From NCBI GenBank assembly GCA_028336925.1, contig JAOKVV010000013.1, positions 1 through 40,074 of the forward strand: a stretch of DNA of 40,074 nt, read 5' to 3'. This document shows, piece by piece, positions 26,419 to 35,638 of this stretch. The stretch comes from Vicingaceae bacterium. GTDB lineage: Bacteria; Bacteroidota; Bacteroidia; Flavobacteriales_E; Vicingaceae. Under the pieces are notes generated by a model. That model saw only the letters and a program-made list of their open reading frames with translations. It ran no database searches and was not told the origin of the DNA. Position 1 is the first letter of the stretch, and each line of letters opens with the position of its first letter. Both the position numbers and the translations under genes were made by a program.

Positions 26419-26868
26419 CTACCGCTTACTTCTAAAAAAATTACGAATCAAGGCACCACATTCCGCGCCCATTACACCTGATACTACTTCCGTTTTAGGA
26501 TGTAAGATTGATTTTTCAGCTACTGCTTGATATCCCCTTCGGTCGTCAACTGCTCCGAATACTATTTTACCGATTTGGGACCAAAAAGCGGCTCCAGCGC
26601 ACATTACGCATGGTTCTAGTGTAACATATAAGGTACATTCATCTAAATATTTTCCGCCCAAATAATCGGCAGCAGCAGTATACGCCTGCATTTCAGCATG
26701 AGCGGTAACATCATTAAGTGCTTCTGTATAATTGTGTGCTCTTGCAATAATGGTATTGTTATGAACAACTACCGCACCTACAGGAACTTCATCCGCTTCA
26801 AATGCTTTTTGTGCCTCCTTTAAAGCTTCTTTCATAAATCGTTCATCAGAAAATACCGTCAATTCCAT
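26419..26868 (-). CDS. tadA: tRNA-specific adenosine deaminase
   Basis: This zinc deaminase converts A34 to inosine in tRNA-Arg. HAEMQAY gives the zinc ligand His57 and proton shuttle Glu59, and LEPCVMCAGA gives Cys87 and Cys90. FMKEALKEAQKAFEADEVPVGAVVV is the conserved start. The 149-aa length is right. Generic nucleoside or guanine deaminases share these motifs, but the N-terminal pattern and FGAVDDRRG fit TadA best. Confidence 0.9.
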   Translation of the reverse strand: MELTVFSDERFMKEALKEAQKAFEADEVPVGAVVVHNNTIIARAHNYTEALNDVTAHAEMQAYTAAADYLGGKYLDECTLYVTLEPCVMCAGAAFWSQIGKIVFGAVDDRRGYQAVAEKSILHPKTEVVSGVMGAECGALIRNFFRSKR

Positions 26869-26934
26869 AATCTACTACTTTTTGGCAAAGCTAATTAAAG
26901 TGACTCTTATGTAGCTAAAAAGAACTCGATTCAC

Positions 26935-26942
26935 TAATTTCG
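26935..26942 (+). promoter_or_regulatory. Candidate -7 box (TAATTTCG) for aspS
   Basis: TAATTTCGCAC resembles the boxes at 13773 and 25525 and lies 22 nt before the aspS start. No -33 TTTG was found. Confidence 0.35.
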
Positions 26943-26964
26943 CACTTTAAATTATACGAAGAAT

Positions 26965-28725
26965 ATGTTGCGATCAAACACTTGCGGAGAATTAACTATT
27001 TCAGACTTTAACATGGAAGTAACCCTTAGCGGATGGGTTCAGAAATCAAGAGATTTAGGTGGTATGACCTTTATTGATCTTCGTGATCGATATGGAATTA
27101 CCCAGTTAGTATTCAACATGGAGACTAATGCTGAATTATGCGAAAAAGCAAGAAAGTTAGGCCGTGAATTTGTGATTTCGGTTACCGGAAAAGTAATCGA
27201 AAGAAGTAGTAAGAACAAAGCAATGAAAACAGGTGAGGTCGAAATTGAAGTATCTTCCATGACTATATTGAACGCTTCAAAAACTCCGCCATTTACCATA
27301 GAAGATGAAACAGATGGTGGTGAAGATTTGAGAATGAAATACCGCTACTTGGATTTAAGAAGAAAGCCAGTTGCTTCAAAATTGATGCTCAGACATCAAA
27401 TCAATAAAGAGATTCGCAACTTTTTAAACAACGATGATTTTATAGAGGTAGAAACACCTTATTTAATCAAATCTACTCCGGAAGGTGCTCGTGATTTTGT
27501 GGTTCCTTCTCGAATGAATCCAAATGAGTTTTATGCGTTACCGCAATCACCTCAAACGTTTAAGCAGTTGTTAATGGTTGCGGGTTATGACCGTTACTAT
27601 CAAATCGTAAAATGCTTTAGAGATGAGGATTTGAGAGCAGATCGTCAGCCAGAATTTACCCAGATTGATTGTGAAATGACCTTTGTGGAGCAAGAAGATA
27701 TCTTGAACACGTTTGAAGGAATGATGAAGCACTTATTCAAAACTGTAAAAGGTGTTGAATTAAATGACTTTCCAAGAATGACCTTTGACGATGCATTGCG
27801 TTTATATGGTAACGACAAACCAGACATTCGTTTTGGGATGCCATTTGTAGAATTAAATGAGGTAGCTCAGAACAAAGGATTCAAAGTTTTTGATGATGCG
27901 GAATTAGTGGTTGGAATTTGTGCAGAAGGTTGCGCTGAATATACTCGAAAGCAATTAGACGCATTAACCGACTTTGTAAAGAAACCGCAAGTTGGGGTTA
28001 CAGGATTAGTCTATGTAAAAGTTAATGCTGATGGAACATTTAAATCCTCTGTAGATAAATTCTTTGATGCTGAAAAGCTAAAAGCTTGGGCCGATATGAT
28101 GGAAGCGAAACCGGGCGACTTACTTTTAGTGATCTCAGGTGCTGCCAATAAAGCAAGAAAGGCATTGAGTGAATTGCGCTTAGAAATGGGCAAGCAATTG
28201 GGATTAAGAGACAATACTACATTCGCTCCTTTATGGGTAATTGACTTTCCATTATTGGAATGGGATGAAGACAGCGAGTGTTTCCATGCCATGCACCACC
28301 CGTTTACTTCACCTAAATTAGCTGATTTAGAAAAAATGCACACCGCTCCGGGCGACATTAGAGCCAATGCTTATGACATGGTGATTAATGGAGTTGAGAT
28401 TGGCGGAGGATCGATTAGAATACACGATAAAGAATTACAAAAGAAAATGTTTGATTTATTAGGATTCACTGAAGAAGAGGCAAAAGCTCAATTCGGTTTC
28501 TTAATGAATGCGTTTGAATACGGCGCTCCTCCTCACGGTGGTATCGCTTTAGGATTTGACCGACTGTGCGCACTTTTTGGTGGCTCAGAATCTATCAGAG
28601 ACTATATTGCTTTCCCTAAGAATAATAGTGGTAGAGACATGATGATAGATGCTCCTGCTACAATTGCAGATGCGCAATTAGAGGAGTTATTTTTGAATAC
28701 GGTAAAACCCAGCACGAAGGAATAA
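26965..28725 (+). CDS. aspS: Aspartyl-tRNA synthetase
   Basis: This class IIb synthetase (586 aa) has an N-terminal OB-fold anticodon-binding domain (about residues 1-110, with [24 protein letters not shown]). The catalytic core contains [13 protein letters not shown], motif 2 in [19 protein letters not shown] and motif 3 in [16 protein letters not shown] bacterial GAD insertion spans about 290-420. All motifs are intact. The gene has its own promoter box and a very strong shared terminator. Confidence 0.97.
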   Translation: MLRSNTCGELTISDFNMEVTLSGWVQKSRDLGGMTFIDLRDRYGITQLVFNMETNAELCEKARKLGREFVISVTGKVIERSSKNKAMKTGEVEIEVSSMTILNASKTPPFTIEDETDGGEDLRMKYRYLDLRRKPVASKLMLRHQINKEIRNFLNNDDFIEVETPYLIKSTPEGARDFVVPSRMNPNEFYALPQSPQTFKQLLMVAGYDRYYQIVKCFRDEDLRADRQPEFTQIDCEMTFVEQEDILNTFEGMMKHLFKTVKGVELNDFPRMTFDDALRLYGNDKPDIRFGMPFVELNEVAQNKGFKVFDDAELVVGICAEGCAEYTRKQLDALTDFVKKPQVGVTGLVYVKVNADGTFKSSVDKFFDAEKLKAWADMMEAKPGDLLLVISGAANKARKALSELRLEMGKQLGLRDNTTFAPLWVIDFPLLEWDEDSECFHAMHHPFTSPKLADLEKMHTAPGDIRANAYDMVINGVEIGGGSIRIHDKELQKKMFDLLGFTEEEAKAQFGFLMNAFEYGAPPHGGIALGFDRLCALFGGSESIRDYIAFPKNNSGRDMMIDAPATIADAQLEELFLNTVKPSTKE

Positions 28726-28755
28726 GAATATTCTTACATAAAGTCAAACAAGATA

Positions 28756-28803
28756 AAACACAAAACACCCGAATCAAACTCTTGATTCGGGTGTTTTGTG
28801 TTT
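28756..28803. terminator. Strong bidirectional terminator between aspS and the SPOR gene
   Basis: A perfect 22-bp stem (28756-28777 with 28782-28803) has a 4-nt loop. Core bases are ACACCCGAATC and GATTCGGGTGT, flanked by A- and T-rich arms. It lies between two convergent genes and can serve both. Confidence 0.9.
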
Positions 28804-28814
28804 ATTGTAATCAG

Positions 28815-29372
28815 TTAATTTTGAAGTTTCTTTGAAGTAGTCCACCAAGCATCGCTAAAAGTAGAACTAGATTTTAAATCACTGACCTTTCTCGTGGCCT
28901 CTTCTTTACTATAATTTGGCGTTAAGATTACATGGTGCCAAGTGCCTTTGCTATTAGTAACTAGTTGCACTTCATAATTTATCGATAATTTTTTTGTTAA
29001 TTCAATAGCCTTAGCTTCATCTCTTCTGGATCCGATAACTACATAATACCTATCATCAACTAAATCGTTGGCATCAACCACATTGGTTTTAAGTTCTTCA
29101 AGTAACTTATTATTATCTTCAGAAAATGAATTTACAGTAGTTTTAAGAGTTGTAATATCTGATTTGACATTTTTCATTTCATCAATTAACCAATCGATTT
29201 TAATTTCCAAACTATCTTTTGGAATTTCTCCAGTTGTTTTAATCAAATTATCTAATCGCTGATTTAACTCATTGATTTTAGACTTATTTTGTGTCATTTC
29301 TATACTATCCGACTGCGCGTAAGAAGTAAAGGCTAACATAACGAGCAATAAAGCACTAATACTATTTTTCAT
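28815..29372 (-). CDS. Secreted SPOR-domain protein with coiled coil
   Basis: A signal peptide (residues 1-20, ending SYAQ) precedes a long heptad-type helix (about 24-97). Residues 106-185 look like a SPOR domain: RYYVVIGSRRDEAKAIELTKKL, then a strand-helix repeat ending AWWTTSKKL. SPOR domains bind denuded glycan strands of peptidoglycan, so a periplasmic peptidoglycan-associated role is likely. Its start codon overlaps the stop of the PorP-like gene as TAATG (29370-29374), so the two were one operon. A periplasmic partner of the T9SS-like membrane protein is plausible. Confidence 0.75.
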   Translation of the reverse strand: MKNSISALLLVMLAFTSYAQSDSIEMTQNKSKINELNQRLDNLIKTTGEIPKDSLEIKIDWLIDEMKNVKSDITTLKTTVNSFSEDNNKLLEELKTNVVDANDLVDDRYYVVIGSRRDEAKAIELTKKLSINYEVQLVTNSKGTWHHVILTPNYSKEEATRKVSDLKSSSTFSDAWWTTSKKLQN

Positions 29373-30283
29373 TATTTATTGTATTTTTTTTCCAGTTCCA
29401 TTATTTGTTGCTCAATAGTAATTAACCGCTTCTCAACAATCTTAGCTGCTCCTTTATCATTTGTTGCATCCAACTTATTTAATTCAGCTCTAATTTGTAA
29501 GATTTCGCTCTGCACTTGAGCTCTATTGTAATTGTTGTTTTGATCATTAATCATTGCATCAAATCTTGCTACATAATCATCAAGTGTTTGAACTAGTTCC
29601 GTTTTTTTCTTCTGCTTCTCTGACTTAAACGCGACTTGTATAACAATTTCATGTGAACCACCTCCGATAGTTTCTAAATCTGAATTAGACATTTCATAAG
29701 CATAACCCAAACCAAAAGGACCTAGATCAAACCCTAAACCAAAGGTTAAATTATTATTAGATCGATATCCGGCCATTGCCCAAACTTTTTCATCGTACTC
29801 TCCCTTCAATAGCACATCAAACTGATTGTCTAAAACCGGAATATTCTGATAAATTACAGTAGGTGTAAGGCTAATAGGTGTGGTTTCAAAATCATATCTA
29901 TACGAAGCAGAACCTACTATATATTCACTTAGAGCTTCACTTCCTTGTACTAAATGTGGAGCACTTAATCCAACTTGTAAATTATCAAAATCATAAACCA
30001 GACCTACTCCTGCAATGAAATTAGTCTCATTTAAATAACCTCCGGCAAGAGTCGGGTCATTCTGGTCTAACTGTTCTATGTTGTCGATACCAGAAGTATT
30101 TAACTTATTAGTTATTGCCCCTGCTGATATCCCAAAACGTAAATCTTGTCTGTCATCTAATTGAATCTGATAACTATATACAGCATCATACTTATCAACC
30201 TCATAGCCTCCCCGTCGATCAGATACCACTCTAACCCCTAACCCTTGGTTCAAGCTAATTGGAGCATGTATTCCAAACTCATT
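29372..30283 (-). pseudogene. 5'-truncated PorP/SprF-family membrane protein
   Basis: The open frame begins abruptly after a TGA at 30284-30286 with FGIHAPISLNQGLGVRVVSD, which matches the middle of PorP/SprF-type proteins just after their NPAxAG region. No signal peptide or ATG precedes it; the first usable start is a TTG at 30253 (293 aa). Several beta strands of an outer-membrane barrel follow, ending with a gain of GLGYAYEMSNSDL. The C-terminal extension from about residue 210 (of the TTG form) is a charged coiled coil (ELVQTLDDYVARFDAM to IEQQIMELEKKYNK). About 60 N-terminal residues appear lost. The 5' edge lies beside the hppD terminator, suggesting a deletion joined the two. Confidence 0.65.
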
Positions 30284-30330
30284 TCAAAAAAGAATCGGTT
30301 TACAATAAGTAATTTAAAAATTAACTAAAC

Positions 30331-30370
30331 AAGAAAGCCTTCTCAACAGTTGTTGGGAAGGCTTTCTTTT
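30331..30370 (-). terminator. Terminator after hppD
   Basis: AAGAAAGCCTTC and GAAGGCTTTCTT pair around a CAACAGTTGTTG core. On the minus strand the stem begins 17 nt after the hppD stop and runs into T-rich sequence. Confidence 0.7.
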
Positions 30371-30386
30371 ATGATATGCTTTCAGG

Positions 30387-31544
30387 CTACAATGTACCTC
30401 GCTTCATTTGCTCCCTTTCGATGGACTCAAAAAGTGCTTTAAAATTACCTGCTCCAAAACCTCTTGCTCCCATTCTCTGAATAATTTCAAAAAATAAGGT
30501 CGGACGATCTTCTAGTGGCTTAGTAAAAATTTGTAATAAATACCCTTCTTCATCTGCATCAATCATAATACCTAACCCTTTCAGTTTTTCAATGTCTTCT
30601 TTTAGCTCATGGCTAAATTCTGCTAAACGACCTGGTACTGCTCTATAGTAATCATCTGGTGGAGTTGATAAAAATTCAATTCCTCTAGATCTTAAATCTG
30701 CAACAGTCGTTAAAATATCATCTGTAGCGATAGCTACGTGTTGAACACCCGGACCTTCGTAGAAATCTAAATATTCTTCGATTTGAGAACGCTTCTTTCC
30801 CTCAGCAGGTTCGTTAATAGGAAACTTAATACGTCCATTTCCGTTACTCATCACTTTACTCATTAAGGCTGAATACTCCGTATGAATTTGTTTGTCATCA
30901 AACGATAGGAAGTTTACAAATCCCATTACGTCTTCGTAAAATTTCACCCAAGTATTCATTTCATTCCACCCTACATTTCCTACCATGTGATCAATGTACT
31001 TTAAACCTGTTGGCGCTGGATTGTAATCCGATTCCCACTTCACAAAACCGGGCATAAACGTTCCTGAATAATTTTTGCGCTCGACAAACATGTGAACCGT
31101 CTCACCGTAAGTATAAATACCTGCAGTTACTATTTCTCCATGCTCATCTTTTTCCACTTTTGGCTCTTGGTAAGATTTAGCTCCACGCTTTGTTGTTTCT
31201 TCATAAGATTTACGTGCATCTTCTACCCAAAGTGCCACTATCTTTACTCCATCACCATGCCTAACAATATGATCGTTTACAGGGCTTTTTGAATTTAAAG
31301 GAGTCGTTAAAACCAAACGAATTTTATCCTGCTTCAATACATAAGAAACGGAATCTTTACTCCCAGTTTCTAATCCTCTGTAGGCATAAGACTGAAATCC
31401 AAAAGCAGTTTTATAAAAGTGTGCTGCTTGTTTCGCATTTCCTACGTAAAACTCGACGTAGTCTGTTCCTAAGAGTGGTAAAAAATCTTGAGCACCTTCA
31501 AATATTTTTTCTAATCCGTACTCTACTGATTTGATTTCTTTCAT
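30387..31544 (-). CDS. hppD: 4-Hydroxyphenylpyruvate dioxygenase
   Basis: The Fe(II) enzyme converts 4-hydroxyphenylpyruvate to homogentisate in tyrosine breakdown. The 385-aa protein has two vicinal-oxygen-chelate domains. Iron ligands are His186 (YIDHMVGNV), His269 (GPGVQHVAIATDD) and Glu353 (LFFEIIQR). The C-terminal helix GFGAGNFKALFESIEREQ, which gates the active site, is complete. It lies downstream of hmgA on the same strand with the four-helix-bundle gene in between. Confidence 0.97.
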   Translation of the reverse strand: MKEIKSVEYGLEKIFEGAQDFLPLLGTDYVEFYVGNAKQAAHFYKTAFGFQSYAYRGLETGSKDSVSYVLKQDKIRLVLTTPLNSKSPVNDHIVRHGDGVKIVALWVEDARKSYEETTKRGAKSYQEPKVEKDEHGEIVTAGIYTYGETVHMFVERKNYSGTFMPGFVKWESDYNPAPTGLKYIDHMVGNVGWNEMNTWVKFYEDVMGFVNFLSFDDKQIHTEYSALMSKVMSNGNGRIKFPINEPAEGKKRSQIEEYLDFYEGPGVQHVAIATDDILTTVADLRSRGIEFLSTPPDDYYRAVPGRLAEFSHELKEDIEKLKGLGIMIDADEEGYLLQIFTKPLEDRPTLFFEIIQRMGARGFGAGNFKALFESIEREQMKRGTL

Positions 31545-31554
31545 TTTTTTACTT

Positions 31555-31595
31555 TTTAGAAGTTAGAAGTTAGAGGCAAGAAGCCAGACTCTTTC
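31555..31595. repeat. Repeat flank of the four-helix-bundle gene, hppD side
   Basis: GAAGTTAGAAGTTAGAGGCA and an AGAAGCCAGACT motif occur here. GAAGTTAGA is shared with the 30-nt units at 20598-20687, so this is likely one edge of a repeat-associated insertion. Confidence 0.55.
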
Positions 31596-31957
31596 TACAA
31601 AGTCTTTTGGAATCCCATGGTCATTTTTTGGAACTCAACTAGCTTATTTTCTATTTCTTCAAACTTTTCTTTTTTTATATAATTTCTCTTTAATGCAATT
31701 AATAGTTGTGTCTCAAGCTCAAAAGATGAACCTAGAGAGATATCGATGTAATGCGAAAAGGATTTTTCTGACCTAGAAGAACCCTCTGCAATATTACTAG
31801 GAATAGAAACAGAACATCTACTAATTTGTGAAGTTAGTCCAAATTTTTCTTCCGAAGGAAATTCAGTCAATAGTTCAAAAACATCATTCACTATATCCAT
31901 CCCTAAAATCCATATTTTTAAGTTTTTATAGTTATGCCTTTTCCTATTTTCTACCAT
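31595..31957 (-). CDS. Four-helix-bundle protein (23S rRNA IVP/S23-like)
   Basis: The 120-aa product matches the four-helix-bundle family also found in open reading frames of 23S rRNA intervening sequences. NYKNLKIWILGMDIVNDVFELL is helix 1, followed by FGLTSQISRCSVSIPSNIAEGSSR, the family signature. The third helix is SFSHYIDISLGSSFELETQLLIA and the fourth is near the C-terminus. The molecular function is not established; a distant relative is the Avd protein of diversity-generating retroelements. It sits between hmgA and hppD with GAAGTTAGA and AGACCGCTTTGCTGTTAGA repeats on its two sides, as though inserted into that operon. No reverse transcriptase is present. Confidence 0.85.
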   Translation of the reverse strand: MVENRKRHNYKNLKIWILGMDIVNDVFELLTEFPSEEKFGLTSQISRCSVSIPSNIAEGSSRSEKSFSHYIDISLGSSFELETQLLIALKRNYIKKEKFEEIENKLVEFQKMTMGFQKTL

Positions 31958-31975
31958 CTAATTTCCTTTACCCTC

Positions 31976-32036
31976 TCATCTTGTTTCTAATAGTGAAGCC
32001 ATCTAACCTCTAAAGTCTAACAGCAAAGCGGTCTCA
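31976..32036. repeat. Two 30-nt repeat units upstream of the four-helix-bundle gene
   Basis: On the minus strand AGACCGCTTTGCTGTTAGAC is followed exactly 30 nt later by AGATGGCTTCACTATTAGAA. They match the units at 20598-20687 and lie between the hmgA stop and the inserted gene. Confidence 0.7.
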
Positions 32037-32038
32037 CT

Positions 32039-33196
32039 TTAATGTATCCAACTCTTATAATATTTTCCATCATCCAATTTCATCGCATTTTCAGTTAACT
32101 TTAATGGTTTAAATGTATCTACCATAACTGCCAATTCTTCTGTTTCTTTTTGCCCGACACTTCTTTCATAAGCGCCTGGGTGTGGTCCATGAGGAACGCC
32201 GGCTTGGTGCAACGTTATCTGACCTTGGTCGATATCATTTCTACTCATAAAATCCCCATCAACATAATACAATACTTCATCAGAATCTATATTACTGTGG
32301 TTGTATGGCGCAGGAATACTATCAGGATGATAATCATATAGGCGAGGTACAAAGGAACAAATTACAAAACCTGCCGCTTCAAATGTTTGATGAACGGGAG
32401 GTGGCTGGTGCACACGCCCTGTAATTGGCTCAAAATCATGAATTGAAAACGCATATGGATAGTTAAAACCGTCCCATCCTTCTACATCAAACGGATGCGA
32501 AGCATATAAATAATCATGAATTACACCTTCTTTTTTAATCTTTATGAGAAAATCACCCATTTCATCATGAGTCTCTAAATTTTCTGGCGTTCTAAAATCT
32601 CGCTCACAAAACGGTGAGTGCTCTAATAACTGACCAACCCAGTTTCTGTATCGCTTAGGCGTATAAATTGGACTGAATGATTCTACTACAAAATGGCGAT
32701 TATTTTCATCATTAAACTCCATTTGGTAAATCATACCCCGCGGAATTACCAAATAATCGCCGTATTTAAATTCTATATTCCCTAAAAAGGTACGCAGAAC
32801 TCCGCTACCTTTATGGATAAAAATGACCTCATCTGCATCAGTATTTTTGTAAAAATACTCCTTCATAGATTTTTTTGGAGCAGCCAATGCTACAATCAAA
32901 TCCGAATTGCACATCATTGGCTCTCTGCTATCTAAGTAATCATCAGACGGCTTTACGTTAAAACCAATTAATCTGCGAGATAAAAAATTCTTCTCGACTG
33001 CAATTTTTGGAGAAACATCCTTAGACCCTAGGTATTCTTTTACCATTGTTGGCCTATGTTTGTGGTACATTAGTGTCGACATTCCGTCAAACCCAACTGT
33101 TCCAAATAGTTGCTCGTAATGCAAACTCCCATCTTCCTTTTTGAAAGTGGTATGTCTTTTATGTGGAATATTTCCAAGCTTTCTGTAAAAAGGCAT
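32039..33196 (-). CDS. hmgA: Homogentisate 1,2-dioxygenase
   Basis: The iron enzyme opens the homogentisate ring to maleylacetoacetate, the step after HppD. The 385-aa protein has a cupin core with GVLRTFLGNIEFKYGDYLVIPRG. The metal site region contains PPPVHQTFEAAGFVICSF and PYNHSNIDSDEVLYY with the His and Glu ligands, and HQAGVPHGPHPG supplies another His. It is shorter than the roughly 430-450 aa animal and proteobacterial forms, as seen in Bacteroidota homologues. It is 32 nt downstream of trhO, so trhO, hmgA and hppD may be co-transcribed. Confidence 0.93.
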   Translation of the reverse strand: MPFYRKLGNIPHKRHTTFKKEDGSLHYEQLFGTVGFDGMSTLMYHKHRPTMVKEYLGSKDVSPKIAVEKNFLSRRLIGFNVKPSDDYLDSREPMMCNSDLIVALAAPKKSMKEYFYKNTDADEVIFIHKGSGVLRTFLGNIEFKYGDYLVIPRGMIYQMEFNDENNRHFVVESFSPIYTPKRYRNWVGQLLEHSPFCERDFRTPENLETHDEMGDFLIKIKKEGVIHDYLYASHPFDVEGWDGFNYPYAFSIHDFEPITGRVHQPPPVHQTFEAAGFVICSFVPRLYDYHPDSIPAPYNHSNIDSDEVLYYVDGDFMSRNDIDQGQITLHQAGVPHGPHPGAYERSVGQKETEELAVMVDTFKPLKLTENAMKLDDGKYYKSWIH

Positions 33197-33228
33197 ATTT
33201 TACTTTTTTTACTTTAATAATTTTTTAA

Positions 33229-34278
33229 TCAGTCAATGTTTGAATCAGTTAATTGATTTAACTTAGGTCTTAATCTACTTTTATAAACCGCATGCGCATC
33301 GGGCTTTAATTTCCCTTTCCTTCTCGCGCGCTGTTCTTCAATTGGCAAGTTAGCTATAGTTTTGCAATCATCAGTGCAACATCCTTCCATTTTTTCTGCA
33401 CAAGATTTACATTGTATAAATAGTAAATGACAGTCATCATTGGCACAATTTGTATGTGTATCTGCAGGAGTCCCACATTGATGACATTCAGAAATAATTT
33501 CCCCTGAAATAGACTCGCCCAATCGCTCGTCAAAAACAAAATTTTTGCCTTTGAATTTATTCTCCAATCCTTCTGCCTGAATCTGACGAGCATAATCGAT
33601 AATACCTCCATGTAGTTGGTTTACGTCTGTAAAACCCTTATGCTTAAAATAAGCCGATGCTTTTTCACATCGTATACCACCGGTACAATAAAGCAATAAT
33701 TTCTTATCCTCCTTGCCTTTTAGCAACTGCTCTACGGTGGGCAATTCTTCTTTGAAGGTATCAACATCGGGACAAATAGCATTTTCGAAATGACCGATCT
33801 CACTCTCGTAATGATTTCGCATATCCACCACTATGGTATCAGGGTCAGCCAAGGCCTCATTAAATTCTTTTGCAGATAAATGCCGGCCTACATTAGTTAC
33901 ATCAAATGTTCCATCATCTAGCCCGTCTGCAACAATTTTAGTCCTGACTTTTATTTTTAGTTTGTAAAACGATTTCCCATCGTCTTCCACCGCTTTTTTA
34001 ATGGGCATATTCTCAAAATACTTGCGAGCTTGTAATCGCAGCATAAATTCATCCCAATTATACTCCGGTACGCTCATTTGAGCATTTATTCCTTCATTGG
34101 CCAAATAAGTTCTGCCAAAAACACCCAAAGCAGTCCACTCAGCATAAAGCTCATCTCGCAACTCATTTGGTTGGTCAATAATTATATATCGATAAAATGA
34201 AATAGTAACCCGATTAAAAGGCTCCTGCATCAGCTTTTCTTTTAAAAGCTTTTTGTCGTATTTATTATACAATTCCAT
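33229..34278 (-). CDS. trhO: tRNA uridine hydroxylase / rhodanese-domain protein
   Basis: TrhO (YceA) makes 5-hydroxyuridine at tRNA wobble U34 with oxygen. The 349-aa protein has the N-terminal acylphosphatase-like part ([35 protein letters not shown]). The rhodanese domain carries the active-site loop [15 protein letters not shown] with Cys198. The C-terminal cysteine-rich region holds Cys265, Cys268, Cys278, Cys283, Cys290, Cys293, Cys300, Cys301 and Cys305, probably a zinc or Fe-S site. All features are intact. A -7 box (TACCTTTG) precedes it. Confidence 0.92.
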   Translation of the reverse strand: MELYNKYDKKLLKEKLMQEPFNRVTISFYRYIIIDQPNELRDELYAEWTALGVFGRTYLANEGINAQMSVPEYNWDEFMLRLQARKYFENMPIKKAVEDDGKSFYKLKIKVRTKIVADGLDDGTFDVTNVGRHLSAKEFNEALADPDTIVVDMRNHYESEIGHFENAICPDVDTFKEELPTVEQLLKGKEDKKLLLYCTGGIRCEKASAYFKHKGFTDVNQLHGGIIDYARQIQAEGLENKFKGKNFVFDERLGESISGEIISECHQCGTPADTHTNCANDDCHLLFIQCKSCAEKMEGCCTDDCKTIANLPIEEQRARRKGKLKPDAHAVYKSRLRPKLNQLTDSNID

Positions 34279-34296
34279 CGTCTAAAATTTACCCCA

Positions 34297-34304
34297 CAAA
34301 GGTA
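34297..34304 (-). promoter_or_regulatory. Candidate -7 box (TACCTTTG) for trhO
   Basis: An exact TAnnTTTG match, 18 nt before the trhO start. The -33 side is weak. Confidence 0.4.
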
Positions 34305-34600
34305 ATGAATTCAATAGAAAAGTAACACTCTCAGAACGGCTAGTTTACTAGGAACTAATCTAACTTTGTTGAATTTAAATAAACTACAACTGTAAAGTAA
34401 ATACGATACCACAGAATTAAGATTAATGTATAATTATATACTAGGCATGATTTTATAAAAATAAATTAAAAAAATATCGTTAAAAATTTATTCACAGCTT
34501 AGTTTTTGTTTAATAAATTATTTCAATAAGGTTGATTTACAAGAGTAACTATTTATTAATAGCTATTAGCCCCAGTAATACTATAGAAGAGAATATTTAA

Positions 34601-34608
34601 TACTTTTG
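34601..34608 (+). promoter_or_regulatory. Candidate -7 box (TACTTTTG) for tdh
   Basis: An exact TAnnTTTG match, 20 nt before the start at 34629. No TTTG was seen at the proper upstream distance. Confidence 0.4.
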
Positions 34609-34628
34609 ATCTAAATATAAAACTGAAT

Positions 34629-35561
34629 ATGGGAAGCAAGAAAATCTTAGTAATTGGAGCAGGTGGACAAGTGGGACAGGAATTGGTATTTAATCTGAGA
34701 CAAAAGCATGGAGCTGACAATGTAATATCAACTGACATTCGTGACTTTGGCGACAAAGAGGGCCCTTTTGAATTATTAAACGCCTTGGATAAAGATCGAT
34801 TGTTTGAATTGGTTCAGCAGTATAAAATTACAGATGTTTACCATTTAGCAGCTTTACTTTCTGCTGCAGCCGAAAAGCAAATAGAATTTGCTTGGGATTT
34901 AAATATGAATAGCCTATTTCATGTATTGAATCTTGCAAAAGACGGTCATATTAAGCGAATCTTTTGGCCAAGTTCTATCGCCGTTTTTGGGCCAAACACA
35001 CCTAGAGATAATACGCCTCAGCATACCACTACCGATCCGTCTACCGTTTATGGAATTAGCAAATTAGCCGGGGAAAGATGGTGTGAATACTATCATGCTA
35101 AATTTGGTGTAGATGTAAGAAGTATCCGTTACCCTGGATTAATAGGTTATAAAACGTTACCAGGTGGAGGCACTACGGATTATGCAGTAGATATTTATCA
35201 CCAAGCATTAAAATCAGGAAAATATGAGTGCTTTTTACAAGAAGACACCTCATTACCAATGATGTATATGGAAGACGCTATACGAGCTACCATTGAATTA
35301 ATGGAAGCAGATGGTGAACGACTAACGATCAGAAGCAGTTACAATTTAGGTGGAATTAGCTTTAATCCTGCTGAAATAGCAGCAGAAATAAAGAACATTA
35401 TTCCTGAATTTGAGATCACCTACCAACCAGATTTTCGCCAAAAAATAGCGGAAAGTTGGCCTTCTAGTATAAACGATTCCTTTGCACAAAAAGATTGGGA
35501 TTGGAAAATGAAGTATGACTTAAAAAAGATGTCAGAAGACATGATTAAACAACTATCATAA
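34629..35561 (+). CDS. tdh: Short-chain (SDR-type) L-threonine 3-dehydrogenase
   Basis: The enzyme oxidises L-threonine with NAD to 2-amino-3-ketobutyrate. It is an extended SDR of 310 aa with GAGGQVG at residues 10-16, Asp36 for NAD and the catalytic Tyr141/Lys145 in VYGISKLAGERW. The block IFWPSSIAVFGPNTPR and the PGLIGYKTLPGGGTTDYAVDIYHQAL stretch are characteristic of the SDR threonine dehydrogenases (mouse and Flavobacterium frigidimaris type), unlike the zinc-dependent E. coli Tdh. No kbl (2-amino-3-ketobutyrate ligase) is in the window. Confidence 0.85.
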   Translation: MGSKKILVIGAGGQVGQELVFNLRQKHGADNVISTDIRDFGDKEGPFELLNALDKDRLFELVQQYKITDVYHLAALLSAAAEKQIEFAWDLNMNSLFHVLNLAKDGHIKRIFWPSSIAVFGPNTPRDNTPQHTTTDPSTVYGISKLAGERWCEYYHAKFGVDVRSIRYPGLIGYKTLPGGGTTDYAVDIYHQALKSGKYECFLQEDTSLPMMYMEDAIRATIELMEADGERLTIRSSYNLGGISFNPAEIAAEIKNIIPEFEITYQPDFRQKIAESWPSSINDSFAQKDWDWKMKYDLKKMSEDMIKQLS

Positions 35562-35638
35562 ACTTAACTTTTTTTGGATTATCCTCTTTTTTTATATATT
35601 TAAACTTTATAATCCTCCCCAATTAACGACTTTCTTAA

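Larger units (their letters stand above)
34279..34628. other. Divergent intergenic region trhO / tdh (350 nt)
   Basis: The stretch is very AT-rich and holds two outward -7 boxes, TACCTTTG on - at 34297-34304 and TACTTTTG on + at 34601-34608. I see no gene, RNA fold or repeat in the middle. Confidence 0.5.

Noticed and set aside
31595-31957. Diversity-generating retroelement accessory protein (Avd)
   Set aside because: No reverse transcriptase or template/variable repeats nearby; the IVP/S23-type bundle is the better fit.
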